Shown: positions 41,207 to 49,621, counted from the first letter of the stretch. The stretch: DNA of 64,000 nucleotides from JAZKID01 sp963714065 (GCA_963714065.1 OY970226.1:1798001-1862000), one strand, 5' to 3'. Numbers and translations: made by a program. The notes: generated from the letters alone by a model not told the origin.

Positions 41207-41695
41207 ATGCCTATCATACAATCCAACGCAAGCTCTCCGCCGCAACTTTCTCCGGACGCGCTGAAGCTTTTTCTTGATATCGCGCGCGCCGCCACTCCAG
41301 CCGCTTCGGGAAAGCCGGAAGATGAATCGATTGACTCTGCCGATGTTGATGCTTTTCTCAAGAAGGAATTAAAAGATAGGCCGTATGTGAAGGTCGATGA
41401 TGTGGAGGCTTTAAACAATAAACATCATGTCGCCAATTTTTTTGGTAAAACCAGTATGCTTCCTATCTCATGTGAAGACTGTGCCACGACAATGGCAGCG
41501 GTAATGCTGAATATCGATAATTCCGAAAAAACAAGTTTTATGAATAGTTATCCGCCTTTTGGACCAATTGTAGGCAAGAAAACACCGCTCAGCTATTCCA
41601 AAGATCTGTATTCGGCCTTGAACGTCTATCATAAAAACAATGTCAACCTGGGCGATTTTGCCGAATATGTGAAGCGTGTAGCTGCAAAAAAATGA
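41207..41695 (+). CDS. orphan family Y (MPxIQSNA), copy 1 (162 residues)
   Basis: A small unrecognised protein starting MPIIQSNASSPPQLSPDALK, with a ribosome site AAGGAG 7 bases upstream. It shares with the next paralogue the N-terminus MPxIQSNA, the block VDAFLKKEL...VDDVEALNNKHHVANFFGK, a C-x-x-C pair (SCEDCATT) and the end SKDLYSALNVYHKNNVNLGDF. The last part, like IDSADVDAFL, weakly resembles EF-hand loops (acidic/Asn-rich loop then a DF helix start), but the calcium ligands are incomplete. It lies 66 bases after ettA. Confidence 0.7.
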   Translation: MPIIQSNASSPPQLSPDALKLFLDIARAATPAASGKPEDESIDSADVDAFLKKELKDRPYVKVDDVEALNNKHHVANFFGKTSMLPISCEDCATTMAAVMLNIDNSEKTSFMNSYPPFGPIVGKKTPLSYSKDLYSALNVYHKNNVNLGDFAEYVKRVAAKK

Positions 41696-41733
41696 CCTCT
41701 CTCCTCCTGCTCAAGCGATAAGGCAAGGATTCG

Positions 41734-41775
41734 ATGAACCCGAAACGCGTGACATATCGGCAGTTTGCGAAGTAA
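41734..41775 (+). pseudogene. duplicated 3' end of ettA (13 codons)
   Basis: ATG 41734 followed by NPKRVTYRQFAK and TAA repeats the last codons of ettA (NPKRVTYRQFAR-stop at 41101-41140), with silent differences. The downstream sequence (CATATTTACATT, then a -10-like element and an MPxIQSNA gene) is also repeated. It is a duplication scar, not a gene. Confidence 0.75.
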
Positions 41776-41784
41776 AATTCCATA

Positions 41785-41811
41785 TTTACATTATCGATAT
41801 GCGCTTATAAG
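41785..41811 (+). promoter_or_regulatory. candidate promoter before the second MPxIQSNA gene
   Basis: TTTACA at 41785 is followed 15 bases later by TATAAG (41806). The CGCTTATAAG core at 41802 is identical to that at 37607 before orphan gene X2. It is the duplicated counterpart of 41155-41180. Confidence 0.35.
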
Positions 41812-41845
41812 ATGACGAATATTTGAAATTCATTGGAGATTTATA

Positions 41846-42310
41846 ATGCCAGTTATTCAATCCAACGCGCCGCCTGTAAATCCGCTTTCTTTTGATTTGA
41901 TAAAACAACGGGCAAGACAACGGGTGCAATCAACAAGGGAGGAATTGGGTCCCGACGATATCGCGGCTTTCCTCAAATCTGAATTGGGCGAGATCGAAAC
42001 CATTACGTCCGACGATGTTGACAATCTGAACAAGAAATACAAAAGCGGTAATTTTTTCGGAAAATATGCTTATCGCTGGAATGAAAATTGCCGGGAGTGC
42101 GGCATCCTTACCGAATGGCGCGAACTGACGGTTGGACCCTTCCCCTTTAAAGTTATGGAAAAAACCTATATTTTTCCAAGGGTCGCGGGCGAGGCAAAGC
42201 TTACGGATTATTCCTTCACTCTTCATGCGGCTTTAAATGTCGATCAGACAAATAATATCAGCCGCGCGGATTTTGCATCTTATAAAAACAGTGCCGGTGC
42301 CGGCCTCTAG
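41846..42310 (+). CDS. orphan family Y (MPxIQSNA), copy 2 (154 residues)
   Basis: A paralogue of the gene at 41207. MPVIQSNAPP matches the start, DIAAFLKSELGEIETITSDDVDNLNKKYKSGNFFGK the central block, NCRECGIL the C-x-x-C pair, and SFTLHAALNVDQTNNISRADF the end. The last motif looks like a degenerate EF-hand loop (DQTNNISRADF). It has a GGAG ribosome site and is AT-rich, with no signal peptide. It arose by the same duplication that copied the ettA tail. The function is unknown. Confidence 0.7.
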   Translation: MPVIQSNAPPVNPLSFDLIKQRARQRVQSTREELGPDDIAAFLKSELGEIETITSDDVDNLNKKYKSGNFFGKYAYRWNENCRECGILTEWRELTVGPFPFKVMEKTYIFPRVAGEAKLTDYSFTLHAALNVDQTNNISRADFASYKNSAGAGL

Positions 42311-42350
42311 CCGTTATAGCTCTGCTTTCACTTATTCCAGGAGAAGATAA

Positions 42351-42572
42351 ATGACGAAAGTTTCCGGAACGATATCGCCGCCGGTTTATATGCAAGGTCC
42401 TTGGCCGGGCCGTTGTCATGAAATTCGAGGCCGAAACCCGAATGTTAAGCCCGAAGCTCCGACCGTGGACCAGACTGTGGGGACATCGCCCAAAGAAGGG
42501 GCGATTGTTAAATTGGACGGCAATCATATAAAAAGGGAATTGTCAAAGACCGCAAAGACACGCAAGAAATAA
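42351..42572 (+). CDS. small orphan protein, 73 residues
   Basis: Starts MTKVSGTISPPVYMQGPWPG after AGGAGAAGATAA. It is Pro-rich in the first half and Lys-rich at the end (KRELSKTAKTRKK), without hydrophobic segments. No family is recognised and it is probably disordered. Its ribosome site and place among the orphan genes favour a real gene. Confidence 0.5.
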   Translation: MTKVSGTISPPVYMQGPWPGRCHEIRGRNPNVKPEAPTVDQTVGTSPKEGAIVKLDGNHIKRELSKTAKTRKK

Positions 42573-42670
42573 CGCAGAGAAAAGCAGTTTTTACGTTGCA
42601 ACGCTCCAGTATTACTTGACGGCCGCTGGTTTATGAGGCAATTTATTGGTGTTTTAGAAAAGAGGATAAT

Positions 42671-42856
42671 ATGACAAGTACTTCGGGAATAAATAATTTG
42701 AAAAAACCTATTACGCATATTTCTCCTTTTATTAAAAAGGGTTGCCACGTTGCTGATGGTTCGGATATTGCAAAATCCGGTGTGCCGAAGGATGCCAAAA
42801 ACGTCAAGTCTAAATATAAAGCACCTGATCATAGCAAACTGCCGCCGTCTCAATGA
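42671..42856 (+). CDS. small orphan protein, 61 residues
   Basis: Starts MTSTSGINNLKKPITHISPF with AGAGGA before the ATG. It is basic, Pro/Lys-rich and probably disordered, with a single Cys (KKGCHVADGSD). It has the same general character as the preceding 73-residue protein, and the two may be distant relatives. Nothing is recognised in it. Confidence 0.45.
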   Translation: MTSTSGINNLKKPITHISPFIKKGCHVADGSDIAKSGVPKDAKNVKSKYKAPDHSKLPPSQ

Positions 42857-42874
42857 CGGTTTGACGGCATTATT

Positions 42875-43174
42875 CTAGGCATCTTCTTCTTCGGATATTT
42901 TCCGCGCGCACCCCCAGCACTGCAGCATATCGTTGACGGCTTCGCGCGTGAAATGGCGCGCGGCTTCACGCTCATAGCCCTCAACCAGCAGCTTCTCGTA
43001 ATCCGTATGCCGGTGACGGATATGCGCGATCAGACTCAGCCATAATGAGATGGAATGCGGCAGGCTCTTTTTATCTTTTGCCCCTGCTGCTGCAAGAATA
43101 GCCAGCGCGTCTTCATAGGGCGCGTGCGGGCACCATTCGTGGAACAGTTTGCGGAGCTTTTCGGGGCGGGGCAT
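42875..43174 (-). CDS. DUF2293 family protein
   Basis: The 99-residue protein MPRPEKLRKLFHEWCPHAPY carries the DUF2293 pattern LPHSISLWLSLIAHIRHRHTDYEKLLVEGYEREAARHFTREAVNDMLQCWGC. The start at 43174 is chosen because the upstream extension to 43255 would be translated from a dispersed repeat. The role is unknown. It converges with the orphan gene at 42671. Confidence 0.8.
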   Translation of the reverse strand: MPRPEKLRKLFHEWCPHAPYEDALAILAAAGAKDKKSLPHSISLWLSLIAHIRHRHTDYEKLLVEGYEREAARHFTREAVNDMLQCWGCARKISEEEDA

Positions 43175-43189
43175 GAGTACAATATAACA

Positions 43190-43320
43190 TAACTCGTCAT
43201 CCCGTGCCCGAGCGCCGTGAGGCGCGAGGATTAGACACGGGATCCAGAAAAACAATAAAGAGCGCGCGAAGCGCGTACATTATTTCTGGATTCCCGCTTT
43301 CGCGGGAATGACGGTGTTAT
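43190..43320. repeat. composite of two dispersed repeat families
   Basis: 43195-43250 is CATCCCGTGCCCGAGCG ... CACGGGATCCAG, with inverted ends. 43285-43316 is GGATTCCCGCTTTCGCGGGAATGACG. Both recur together at 60035-60340. The stretch 43175-43436 holds no gene apart from these and the amn leader. Confidence 0.75.
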
Positions 43321-43436
43321 TGGGGATGGCGGTTTGAGTGTAAACCCCTTCTTACCTGGATCCCGAAAATTTGAACCACTTCCTTCATGGCGCTTGCACG
43401 GGAAAATTGCTATTCTGCCGCATGGAATGGGGATTC

Positions 43437-44909
43437 ATGTTTAACCGCAAAAACGGCCAGGCCGTGACCACGCCGGAGCAGGCGATCGGCGCGCTCGTGT
43501 CCCATCACGATACGGCGACGAGTGCGCTGCGCGAGGCGCTGGCGCGCTATTTCAACGACAAGACGCCGCCCGCGCCGGCCGAGCGCGCGAAATTCTGCTA
43601 TCCCTATCTCGCGATCGAGACCTCGGGCGCGCACCGGCAGCCTGCAAACACGCGCGCCTTTGCGCGCATCGAGGGAGCCGGAACCTATTACACGACGATC
43701 ACACAGCCGCGCTTCTTTACGCCTTATCTTTTGGAGCAACTGAACGCGCTGACGCAGGATTACGACGTGAAGCTGCGCGTGGGGTTAAGCGCGCAGGAAA
43801 TTCCCTATCCCTATGTGATCGACAGCGGCGACGAGCTGACGCATGGCGCCGTCGACGCTTCCGAGCTTGCCGCCTATTTTCCAACCCCGCAGCTCTCGCT
43901 GGTCGGCGACGAGGTGGTGGACGGGCTTTATATCGAGCGCATCAAGCCGGGCGAGGCGCTGCCGCTCTCGCTCTTCGATGCGGTGCGCACCGATTATTCG
44001 CTGCGGCGGCTGACGCATTATACCGGGTCGCACTGGAGCCATGTGCAGCCCTGGATCCTACTCACCAACTATCAGCGCTATGTCGACCGCTTCATGACCT
44101 GGGCGCTTTTGCAATTGCGCGAGGGTGCCATCGAAAAGCTGATCTTGCCTGGCAATATCGAGATCGGCGCCAACATGTCGGCGCAGCAGGCGGAGGCGGC
44201 AAGCGTCGCCTCGCCCTGGTCGCGCCACCAGATGCCAGCCTATCATGCCATCGACAAAAACGGGCAGGGTATTACCATGATCAATATCGGCGTCGGCCCG
44301 TCGAACGCAAAGACGATCACCGACCATCTTGCCGTACTGCGCCCGCATTGTTGGCTGATGGTGGGCCATTGCGGCGGTTTGCGCGGGGCGCAGAAGATTG
44401 GCGATTATGTGCTGGCGCACGCCTATCTGCGCCGTGACAAGATCCTGGACGATCTGGTGCCGCCGGAAGTGCCCGTACCCGCGCTTGCCGAAGTGCAGCA
44501 GGCCTTGCAACTGGCGGCGGCCAAGGTGACGAATGAGTCGGGTGATGCGCTCAAGCGCCGCCTGCGCACCGGCACGGTCGTGACCTATGACGACCGCAAC
44601 TGGGAATTGCGCTGGAAGCAGGAGCGCCGCCGCATCAACCTGTCGCGCGCGGTGGCGGTGGATATGGAAAGCGGCGTGGTGGCGGCGCAGGGTTACCGCA
44701 TGCGCGTGCCTTATGGCTCGCTGCTCTGCGTCTCCGACAAACCGCTGCATGGCGAAATCAAGCTGCCCGGTGCTGCCTATGCCTTTTACGAGCGCGCGGT
44801 GGGCGACCATCTGATGATCGGCATCGAAACGCTCAGGCTGCTGCGCGATAATTTCGAGGCGCTGCATTCGCGCAAATTGCGCTCTTTCGACGAGCCGCCG
44901 TTCAGATGA
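43437..44909 (+). CDS. amn: AMP nucleosidase
   Basis: The 490-residue enzyme hydrolyses AMP to adenine and ribose-5-phosphate. The family's N-terminal regulatory domain has FCYPYLAIETSGAHRQPANTRAFARI and HYTGSHWSHVQPWILLTNYQRYVD. The catalytic nucleoside-phosphorylase-like domain has MINIGVGPSNAKTITDHLAVLRPHCWLMVGHCGGLRGAQKIGDYVLAHAYLR, and the active-site block AVDMESGVVAAQGYRMRVPYGSLLCVSDKPLHGEIKLPG. ATG 43437 has GGGGA 5 bases upstream, so the longer starts 43371 and 43422 are less likely. It is an ordinary core gene among orphan genes. Confidence 0.95.
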   Translation: MFNRKNGQAVTTPEQAIGALVSHHDTATSALREALARYFNDKTPPAPAERAKFCYPYLAIETSGAHRQPANTRAFARIEGAGTYYTTITQPRFFTPYLLEQLNALTQDYDVKLRVGLSAQEIPYPYVIDSGDELTHGAVDASELAAYFPTPQLSLVGDEVVDGLYIERIKPGEALPLSLFDAVRTDYSLRRLTHYTGSHWSHVQPWILLTNYQRYVDRFMTWALLQLREGAIEKLILPGNIEIGANMSAQQAEAASVASPWSRHQMPAYHAIDKNGQGITMINIGVGPSNAKTITDHLAVLRPHCWLMVGHCGGLRGAQKIGDYVLAHAYLRRDKILDDLVPPEVPVPALAEVQQALQLAAAKVTNESGDALKRRLRTGTVVTYDDRNWELRWKQERRRINLSRAVAVDMESGVVAAQGYRMRVPYGSLLCVSDKPLHGEIKLPGAAYAFYERAVGDHLMIGIETLRLLRDNFEALHSRKLRSFDEPPFR

Positions 44910-45034
44910 GATAGTCTACAAGACTTGAAAATTGTAATACATAGGTTATTCCTTAGTAGAATTTACAGGTTTTTTTATGCTTCCCAATTCTATTACAAGC
45001 TCTGCTAGATCAGAATTCCGCTTGGTACAACTCG

Positions 45035-45868
45035 TTGGAGTTTGCGGACGCTTTTGCTGTCCTCAACGCCAGTGGAAAAGCGAATATGGAGGATAACGAC
45101 AAAGAAAAGTGTGCGGATATTTATAGAAGTTACAATGAAGAGAATAATAAATATCCAAGAAGTATGAAAGAACTTGAAAATCGGGCAATGAAAGATGGAG
45201 GATTAGCCTCTCTATTTTATGATTTTCTTCTTGGCTTGTTCAGGAGTAATAAGCGATTATCGAAACCTATCCTTTTAGGAAAGCTTGGTGAGTTTTTTAA
45301 AAGGCATGCAGGCCGATTTTCTCCTGAAGGTCAGGAGAATCTGAAAGAGATTGCTTTAGAATATCTTAAATGGGTAACGACATGGGCACCACTATGGGAG
45401 CAAAAATTGTGGTGTGACCAATATCACCCAGAAGCGCAACCTGCCGAAAGGCGCATCATAGATGCTATCAGGGAGAAAAATCCCGCTATTTATCCTGCAT
45501 GCAAACCCGGAGAAAAGTTCAGCGCCGGATTCAGAGGCTTGGCCTATTGTACAGACGGTTCACCAAGTCCGGCTTTAAAAGCTACGGCTGCTGCTGTGGG
45601 GTTGACGCTGTTTCTTCTTGCTTTTTGGGAATTTGCCGGAGCAATCGGTGTCGCCCTGAAATTGGAAGAATTGCTTGCTGCAAGCCCCTTGCTTGCCAAC
45701 GCTTCTGTCGCTTCAATCAACCGGGATATTAACGAATTGCGCACCAACCCAACCCCGGAGAGAACGAAACAGCTCATCGAATCGACCGCAAATGAACTGT
45801 CCAAGGCTGGCGCCGGCTTATCTACTCCCAGCCGAAGCATGCTGCTGCAGAAAACGCAGGAAAAGTAA
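45035..45868 (+). CDS. orphan protein with one membrane segment, possibly 5' frameshifted
   Basis: The frame is open from TTG 45035 (277 residues); ATG 45086 (MEDNDKEK) is a more conventional start. It is AT-rich, with a soluble charged N-terminal 180 residues (RSYNEENNKYPRSMKELENR; YHPEAQPAERRIIDAIREKNPA), one hydrophobic segment near residue 190 (ALKATAAAVGLTLFLLAFWEF) and a helical end. The same frame looks coding before the TTG (DQNSAWYNS). An ATG at 44977 (MLPNSITSSA) stands in the next frame behind a TTTTTTT run. A one-base shift may therefore have separated the gene from its start. No family recognised. Confidence 0.6.
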   Translation: MEFADAFAVLNASGKANMEDNDKEKCADIYRSYNEENNKYPRSMKELENRAMKDGGLASLFYDFLLGLFRSNKRLSKPILLGKLGEFFKRHAGRFSPEGQENLKEIALEYLKWVTTWAPLWEQKLWCDQYHPEAQPAERRIIDAIREKNPAIYPACKPGEKFSAGFRGLAYCTDGSPSPALKATAAAVGLTLFLLAFWEFAGAIGVALKLEELLAASPLLANASVASINRDINELRTNPTPERTKQLIESTANELSKAGAGLSTPSRSMLLQKTQEK

Positions 45869-45973
45869 AACGAGCTTTGCATGATGCATTCGCGAGACTG
45901 CGCTCGACGAGCCGCCATTCCGTTGAGTTTAATCTGCCCCGATGCTAGCCTTGCGCGAGCTGGGGGATAATTC

Positions 45974-46465
45974 GTGATTGCTGTAGATAAGGCCTATTTT
46001 CGGGCCATAAGTGACGCTGCGCTTTTTTATTTCCAGAGCGGCCAGGACAATCTTAGTGACGATCCATGCGCGGATGTGGAGCAGTTTTATGCCGCGACCC
46101 TGCTGCCGCAGATTGTGAATTTCATGAATTGCGGGGATATCATCGAAGCCCTGATCGAGGATGTCTATTGTGCCGCTCCCATGGATACGGCCACGATCGA
46201 AAGATTGACGCCGGCCTACCGGCAGTTGAGCAATTATGCCGAATGGGCGGATGGCATCCGCCTGAAATATATCAGGAAGCAGGCCGAGGCCGGAATCCCG
46301 ATCAGGAACCATGCCTTTATTCCTCACGAGCCGTTCAGACGTCTTGCGGAAGAGTTGAGCGATGCGCTTAAATTCTTGCGCAAATATTTTCCGGGCTATC
46401 AGGCACCGGTTTCGAAATGGGATACGAAAGAAAAGCCTTCTGCCGTCAAGCCAAAAAGCGTGTGA
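45974..46465 (+). CDS. hypothetical protein, 163 residues
   Basis: Starts at GTG 45974 with GGGGGATAA upstream. The soluble, acidic, mainly helical protein has AYFRAISDAALFYFQSGQDN and RLAEELSDALKFLRKYFPGYQAP. There are three Cys in the first half. It is less AT-rich than the gene before it. No family is recognised and no coupling to neighbours is seen. Confidence 0.6.
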   Translation: MIAVDKAYFRAISDAALFYFQSGQDNLSDDPCADVEQFYAATLLPQIVNFMNCGDIIEALIEDVYCAAPMDTATIERLTPAYRQLSNYAEWADGIRLKYIRKQAEAGIPIRNHAFIPHEPFRRLAEELSDALKFLRKYFPGYQAPVSKWDTKEKPSAVKPKSV

Positions 46466-46489
46466 GCACTTACCGGATAACCAACCTCA

Positions 46490-46828
46490 TTATTTTTTGA
46501 GCGGCGGCTGCGGCGAATTTTGCGGCTCGTGCGTTGCGTAACGTGCCGAACTCATTGTTTGAAGAGCATTACGGATCAGGCCGCGCTTTGCTGCAATGAG
46601 CAACTGATAATCGATATACAGCATGCCGATTTTTTCCAGCAGCCGCATGGCTTCATCGAGGCGGGCGGGTTCCTTTTCGGGGTCGAAGGCAAGAATCGCA
46701 TCGCCGGATTGCAATATATATTGATAGGCGAGCTCCAGGCTTTGGCTTAAGGTCCCGGCTGTGGATTCCGGATCTGCTTCCGCGGATTTTTTCGTGCCTC
46801 CCGGTTTTTCCTGCCGCCCTTTTGCCAT
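46490..46828 (-). CDS. hypothetical protein, 112 residues
   Basis: Starts MAKGRQEKPGGTKKSAEADP at 46828, with GAGGAAAG directly upstream on the minus strand; the frame continues to 46906 without support. The basic, probably disordered N-terminus is followed by a helical region LSQSLELAYQYILQSGDAILAFDPEKEPARLDEAMRLLEKIGMLYIDYQLLIAAKRGLIRNAL and a Pro-rich end. No family is recognised. It converges with the preceding plus-strand gene. The 290 bases up to the repressor gene hold no convincing gene. Confidence 0.6.
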   Translation of the reverse strand: MAKGRQEKPGGTKKSAEADPESTAGTLSQSLELAYQYILQSGDAILAFDPEKEPARLDEAMRLLEKIGMLYIDYQLLIAAKRGLIRNALQTMSSARYATHEPQNSPQPPLKK

Positions 46829-47080
46829 TCTTTCCTCAGTTCCAAGATCGGTTTTACGATCAACACCAATTCCTTCCCCAGCTTCTTCGATGCCAAGCGC
46901 CAACAAGCCAGCTTTGGGCTAGCCTGATCTGGCAGGATTACGTTATGATTGCAGCGCACCGGTGCATGGACGCGCTGTAGGCAGACATACCACAATCCTT
47001 CGGAGCTACAGATTGCCTGTTCTCGCGCTTACGACTTTAACGGCCGACCCGTACAGGCGGCCACATGCGAATAGCATCAT

Positions 47081-47096
47081 GACCTCATTTGAGGTC
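47081..47096. promoter_or_regulatory. dyad operator candidate of the S24-type repressor
   Basis: GACCTCA-TT-TGAGGTC is a perfect 7+7 dyad centred 31 bases before the repressor start. It is nested in a wider dyad, ATGCGAA (47065) and TTCGCAT (47113). Position and symmetry suggest an autoregulatory operator. Confidence 0.55.
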
Positions 47097-47119
47097 GATG
47101 TCAACATTGTCGTTCGCAT

Positions 47120-47761
47120 ATGAGATCAAAAAAACCTAAAACCCCCGATGGTAAAGCCCTGGAAGGCTTTCATCGCCGCCTTAAGCAAGCGCTTGGAAAC
47201 GAAAGCGAATCCATGTTTTCGAAACGGGCAGGGATCGCTAAATCGGGCTTCAACCGCATTTTGCGCGGCGGCACACCGACGCTTGCAAGCCTGATCGCGA
47301 TTGCGGACACCGCGCAGGTTTCGATCGACTGGCTGGCGACCGGCCAAAATACCGCCATGATGGAGGATATTCCCGTGCTCGGCTTTGCCGAATGCGGGCT
47401 GAAAGGCTGGTATAACGAGGTGGCGCTTAAAGTAAGCGCGCATCGCGTCGGAAGCCTGGGCAGGAATGCGTATGCGGTGATCGCCATCGGCGACAGTATG
47501 CGCCCGGCCGGTATCGAGCAGGGCTATCTCTGCTATTGCGACCCGGCCGATCCGCCTGCCTATCTCGATGCGGTGCATGTGCGCCAGAAAAACGGCGCCT
47601 CAAGCTTGAAGATTTTCGGCGGCGAGGAGGGAGGCTGGCTGAAATTGCAGGGCTGGCTGAAGCCCGATGCCGGCGGCACGCAGAAGCCCTATGTCGACCG
47701 GCTGAAATCTGAGCTGATCGCTCAAATTTCGCCGGTCGTCTATATTAAGCGGAAGCTTTGA
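47120..47761 (+). CDS. HTH/S24-type phage repressor-like regulator
   Basis: The 213-residue protein has the C1/LexA layout. Residues 15-75 are an XRE helix-turn-helix (FSKRAGIAKSGFNRILRGGTPTLASLIAIADTAQVSIDWLATG). A linker follows, then an S24 domain with VLGFAECGLKGW (possible cleavage region), IAIGDSMRPAGIEQGYLCYCDP (active-site Ser in GDSM) and the Lys in VRQKNGASSLKIFGG. Such proteins repress prophage genes until DNA damage. No phage genes are adjacent; the orphan cluster follows 58 bases later on the same strand. The start ATG 47120 lies just past a strong dyad. Confidence 0.85.
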   Translation: MRSKKPKTPDGKALEGFHRRLKQALGNESESMFSKRAGIAKSGFNRILRGGTPTLASLIAIADTAQVSIDWLATGQNTAMMEDIPVLGFAECGLKGWYNEVALKVSAHRVGSLGRNAYAVIAIGDSMRPAGIEQGYLCYCDPADPPAYLDAVHVRQKNGASSLKIFGGEEGGWLKLQGWLKPDAGGTQKPYVDRLKSELIAQISPVVYIKRKL

Positions 47762-47819
47762 GCTTGCCGGGTTAAGGCTGGCGCTATAAACTGTCCAAAA
47801 TTATAAATCGGATAAACGA

Positions 47820-48293
47820 ATGAATACGATCAATCATACTTATTTGCGTAGCCGGAATTTGCCTGCAGAGGTTGTGCAGGAAGGCCCACTGATTAAACGT
47901 ATGGCGGAACCCAGTGCCAAGGAAATTGAAGATTTATATAACTCGCGCAGAGCGGGTGTCGGGAAATTTCTCGATATCATGCGGGCCACGATCGGCCGGA
48001 TTGAAAATTCCCGCTTTTTGAAGCCGCCGGCCAAACCTGAGCCGCAGCAGCGAAACGCGGACAGGATTTCCATGCTTCAGGAATACAAATCCTCGCTGGA
48101 ACAAAAACAAAATGAAATGCTGGATCTCCACTTCGATTGGGCAAGACAATTGGGGCAGCGTTGGGTCATTCTGAATGGGAGATTTTCGGTCGAAAGCACC
48201 GATCCCCGTATTGGCGAGGTCAAAAGCGCGCTGGATGCCTGCCTCGACAAGGTGAAAGCGGCACTTGCCAAAGCCCGTATGCCGCGAACCTAA
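47820..48293 (+). CDS. orphan family Z, type A copy 1 (157 residues)
   Basis: An unrecognised helical protein, MNTINHTYLRSRNLPAEVVQ. The central block ENSRFLKPPAKPEPQQRNADRISMLQEYKSSLEQKQNEM corresponds to EQSPYLQPAAKAETQEEKNDRISMLNEILFSLKTRQEDL in the gene at 49040. The end, IGEVKSALDACLDKVKAALAKAR, fits EIEGKLITYLARVDGALKAADKK. It has coiled-coil character, with no signal peptide. A GCGCTATAAACTG motif lies 27-39 bases upstream. It is followed by a related type B gene. Confidence 0.65.
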   Translation: MNTINHTYLRSRNLPAEVVQEGPLIKRMAEPSAKEIEDLYNSRRAGVGKFLDIMRATIGRIENSRFLKPPAKPEPQQRNADRISMLQEYKSSLEQKQNEMLDLHFDWARQLGQRWVILNGRFSVESTDPRIGEVKSALDACLDKVKAALAKARMPRT

Positions 48294-48318
48294 GGAGGTA
48301 TAAATAATAAAAATAAAA

Positions 48319-48498
48319 ATGAAATTACAAATAGATCCAAAAACCTCGGGTGCGCAAGGCGGCGGCGCCAGTTTTAACGAGTTGATCGACCGGAAAAAAG
48401 CGAGCAAAACCGCGATAGACCTTACGATAAATATTTTAAAAAAGCTGTCGAAGATTTTGTCTCCGAAATTTGGCCATTTATTGATCAACTCGATATAG
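48319..48498 (+). CDS. orphan family Z, type B copy 1, N-terminal part (59 residues)
   Basis: MKLQIDPKTSGAQGGGASFN continuing ELIDRKKASKTA matches the N-terminus of the intact type B gene at 49888 (RSGAHSPQADFYYFLDKRRGAGSA). The frame stops at TAG 48496, and the C-terminal part continues in the same frame from 48511. This is therefore probably a nonsense-split gene rather than an independent small gene. It is AT-rich and has no good ribosome site. Confidence 0.45.
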   Translation: MKLQIDPKTSGAQGGGASFNELIDRKKASKTAIDLTINILKKLSKILSPKFGHLLINSI

Positions 48499-48510
48499 AA
48501 AGAGCGCCCC

Positions 48511-49017
48511 GTGAGTGCAGCTGGCAACATTAAATTTTGTCCAAACCGCCTGAAGGCGCGGCATGCGGATTTTGCAGCCGTGCAGGAGCAGCTGCAAGAC
48601 ACAGCGAAAAGCCTGGGAAACCGAACCGCTCTTTACAAAGATTCCTTCGAAAGCGAACTCAAGGAGCTTCTCTCAAAGATAGAAGAGGATATTCCGAGAA
48701 TTAGGAGCGCTTATTATTTGAGCCTGGAATTCCTGAATAAGAAAAATAAAACGGAGCAGGAGATTGAAAGGCTGGCAGGATGGAAGCAGCGCATCGATAA
48801 TTGGCTCAGCGAATTTACGCAATTTGAGGCCGAATGGAAAATGGCGCAGGAAGAACTTGCGCCGGCGCGCGAGGACAATGCCGAGGACCCTTATTTCCCG
48901 ATTCTGCCAGCGCATGTGGTTGGCATCGATCAAATGGATAGCGAAGCGCGGGCAAGATTGGCAGCAGCCAGAAAAAGCTTGAACGGATTTCTGCAAAAAA
49001 TTAAAAAGGCTAAATAA
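48511..49017 (+). CDS. orphan family Z, type B copy 1, C-terminal part (168 residues)
   Basis: Open from GTG 48511, in the same frame as the 59-codon piece upstream and separated from it by one TAG and four codons. NRTALYKDSFESELKELLSK and RLAGWKQRIDNWLSEFTQFEAEWKMAQEEL match NRDKLYEEFFKPGLTRSI and ELKRQVDSWLGQFGKFEESWKISQ of the gene at 49888. It ends ARLAAARKSLNGFLQKIKKAK. It is helical and coiled-coil-like. It could be translated from GTG on its own. No known domain. Confidence 0.6.
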   Translation: MSAAGNIKFCPNRLKARHADFAAVQEQLQDTAKSLGNRTALYKDSFESELKELLSKIEEDIPRIRSAYYLSLEFLNKKNKTEQEIERLAGWKQRIDNWLSEFTQFEAEWKMAQEELAPAREDNAEDPYFPILPAHVVGIDQMDSEARARLAAARKSLNGFLQKIKKAK

Positions 49018-49039
49018 ATTTTGAAAGGTGAGTATAAGA

Positions 49040-49483
49040 ATGAAAATAAATACATATAATCTTAACCTGAATGATCTGCGGATTGGACGTAAGAGTTTCA
49101 CCGCTTCCCAGCAGGATAAAAGCGCGACTGAGCCTAGCTTTGCCGACCCTTCAAAGCCGCTTGACCCCCTGAAGATGGCGATCAGAAAGGTTCTCGACGC
49201 TACACAGGCGTCCACGCGCCGAGCCGAGCAGTCCCCTTATCTGCAGCCAGCAGCGAAAGCCGAAACGCAAGAGGAGAAGAACGACAGAATTTCCATGCTG
49301 AATGAAATTCTCTTTTCCTTAAAAACCAGGCAAGAAGATTTGGTAAGCGCAAGGGCCACCTGGGAAAGTTATACGCCTATTTCAATCGCAGATGCTTTGC
49401 CCGATTTTCATGAAATTGAGGGAAAGCTGATCACTTACCTCGCGCGTGTAGATGGTGCGTTGAAAGCCGCCGATAAAAAGTAA
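49040..49483 (+). CDS. orphan family Z, type A copy 2 (147 residues)
   Basis: Starts MKINTYNLNLNDLRIGRKSF at ATG 49040; a GGTGAG lies 10 bases upstream. It is a paralogue of 47820 through the DRISML block and the helical C-terminus. The first 55 residues are polar and probably disordered. It follows the type B gene by 22 bases, so type A and type B alternate (A1-B1-A2-B2). Confidence 0.6.
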   Translation: MKINTYNLNLNDLRIGRKSFTASQQDKSATEPSFADPSKPLDPLKMAIRKVLDATQASTRRAEQSPYLQPAAKAETQEEKNDRISMLNEILFSLKTRQEDLVSARATWESYTPISIADALPDFHEIEGKLITYLARVDGALKAADKK

Positions 49484-49621
49484 GTGCGCTTTGTGGTTGC
49501 CTCGGCATACCACCACCACTTAGAGACCGAGTTTGCCAGAATCGGGAAAGCGCTGGGCAGGCCGCCCAAAAAGAGTTTGGGCGCTTAAAAATTTCGGTAG
49601 CGGCTCGTTTTGAAAATTTAG

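Noticed and set aside
46747..46995. 82-codon minus-strand frame between 46828 and the repressor gene
   Set aside because: No ribosome site and no protein-like pattern; overlaps the upstream part of the 46490 gene. I treat 46829-47064 as non-coding.
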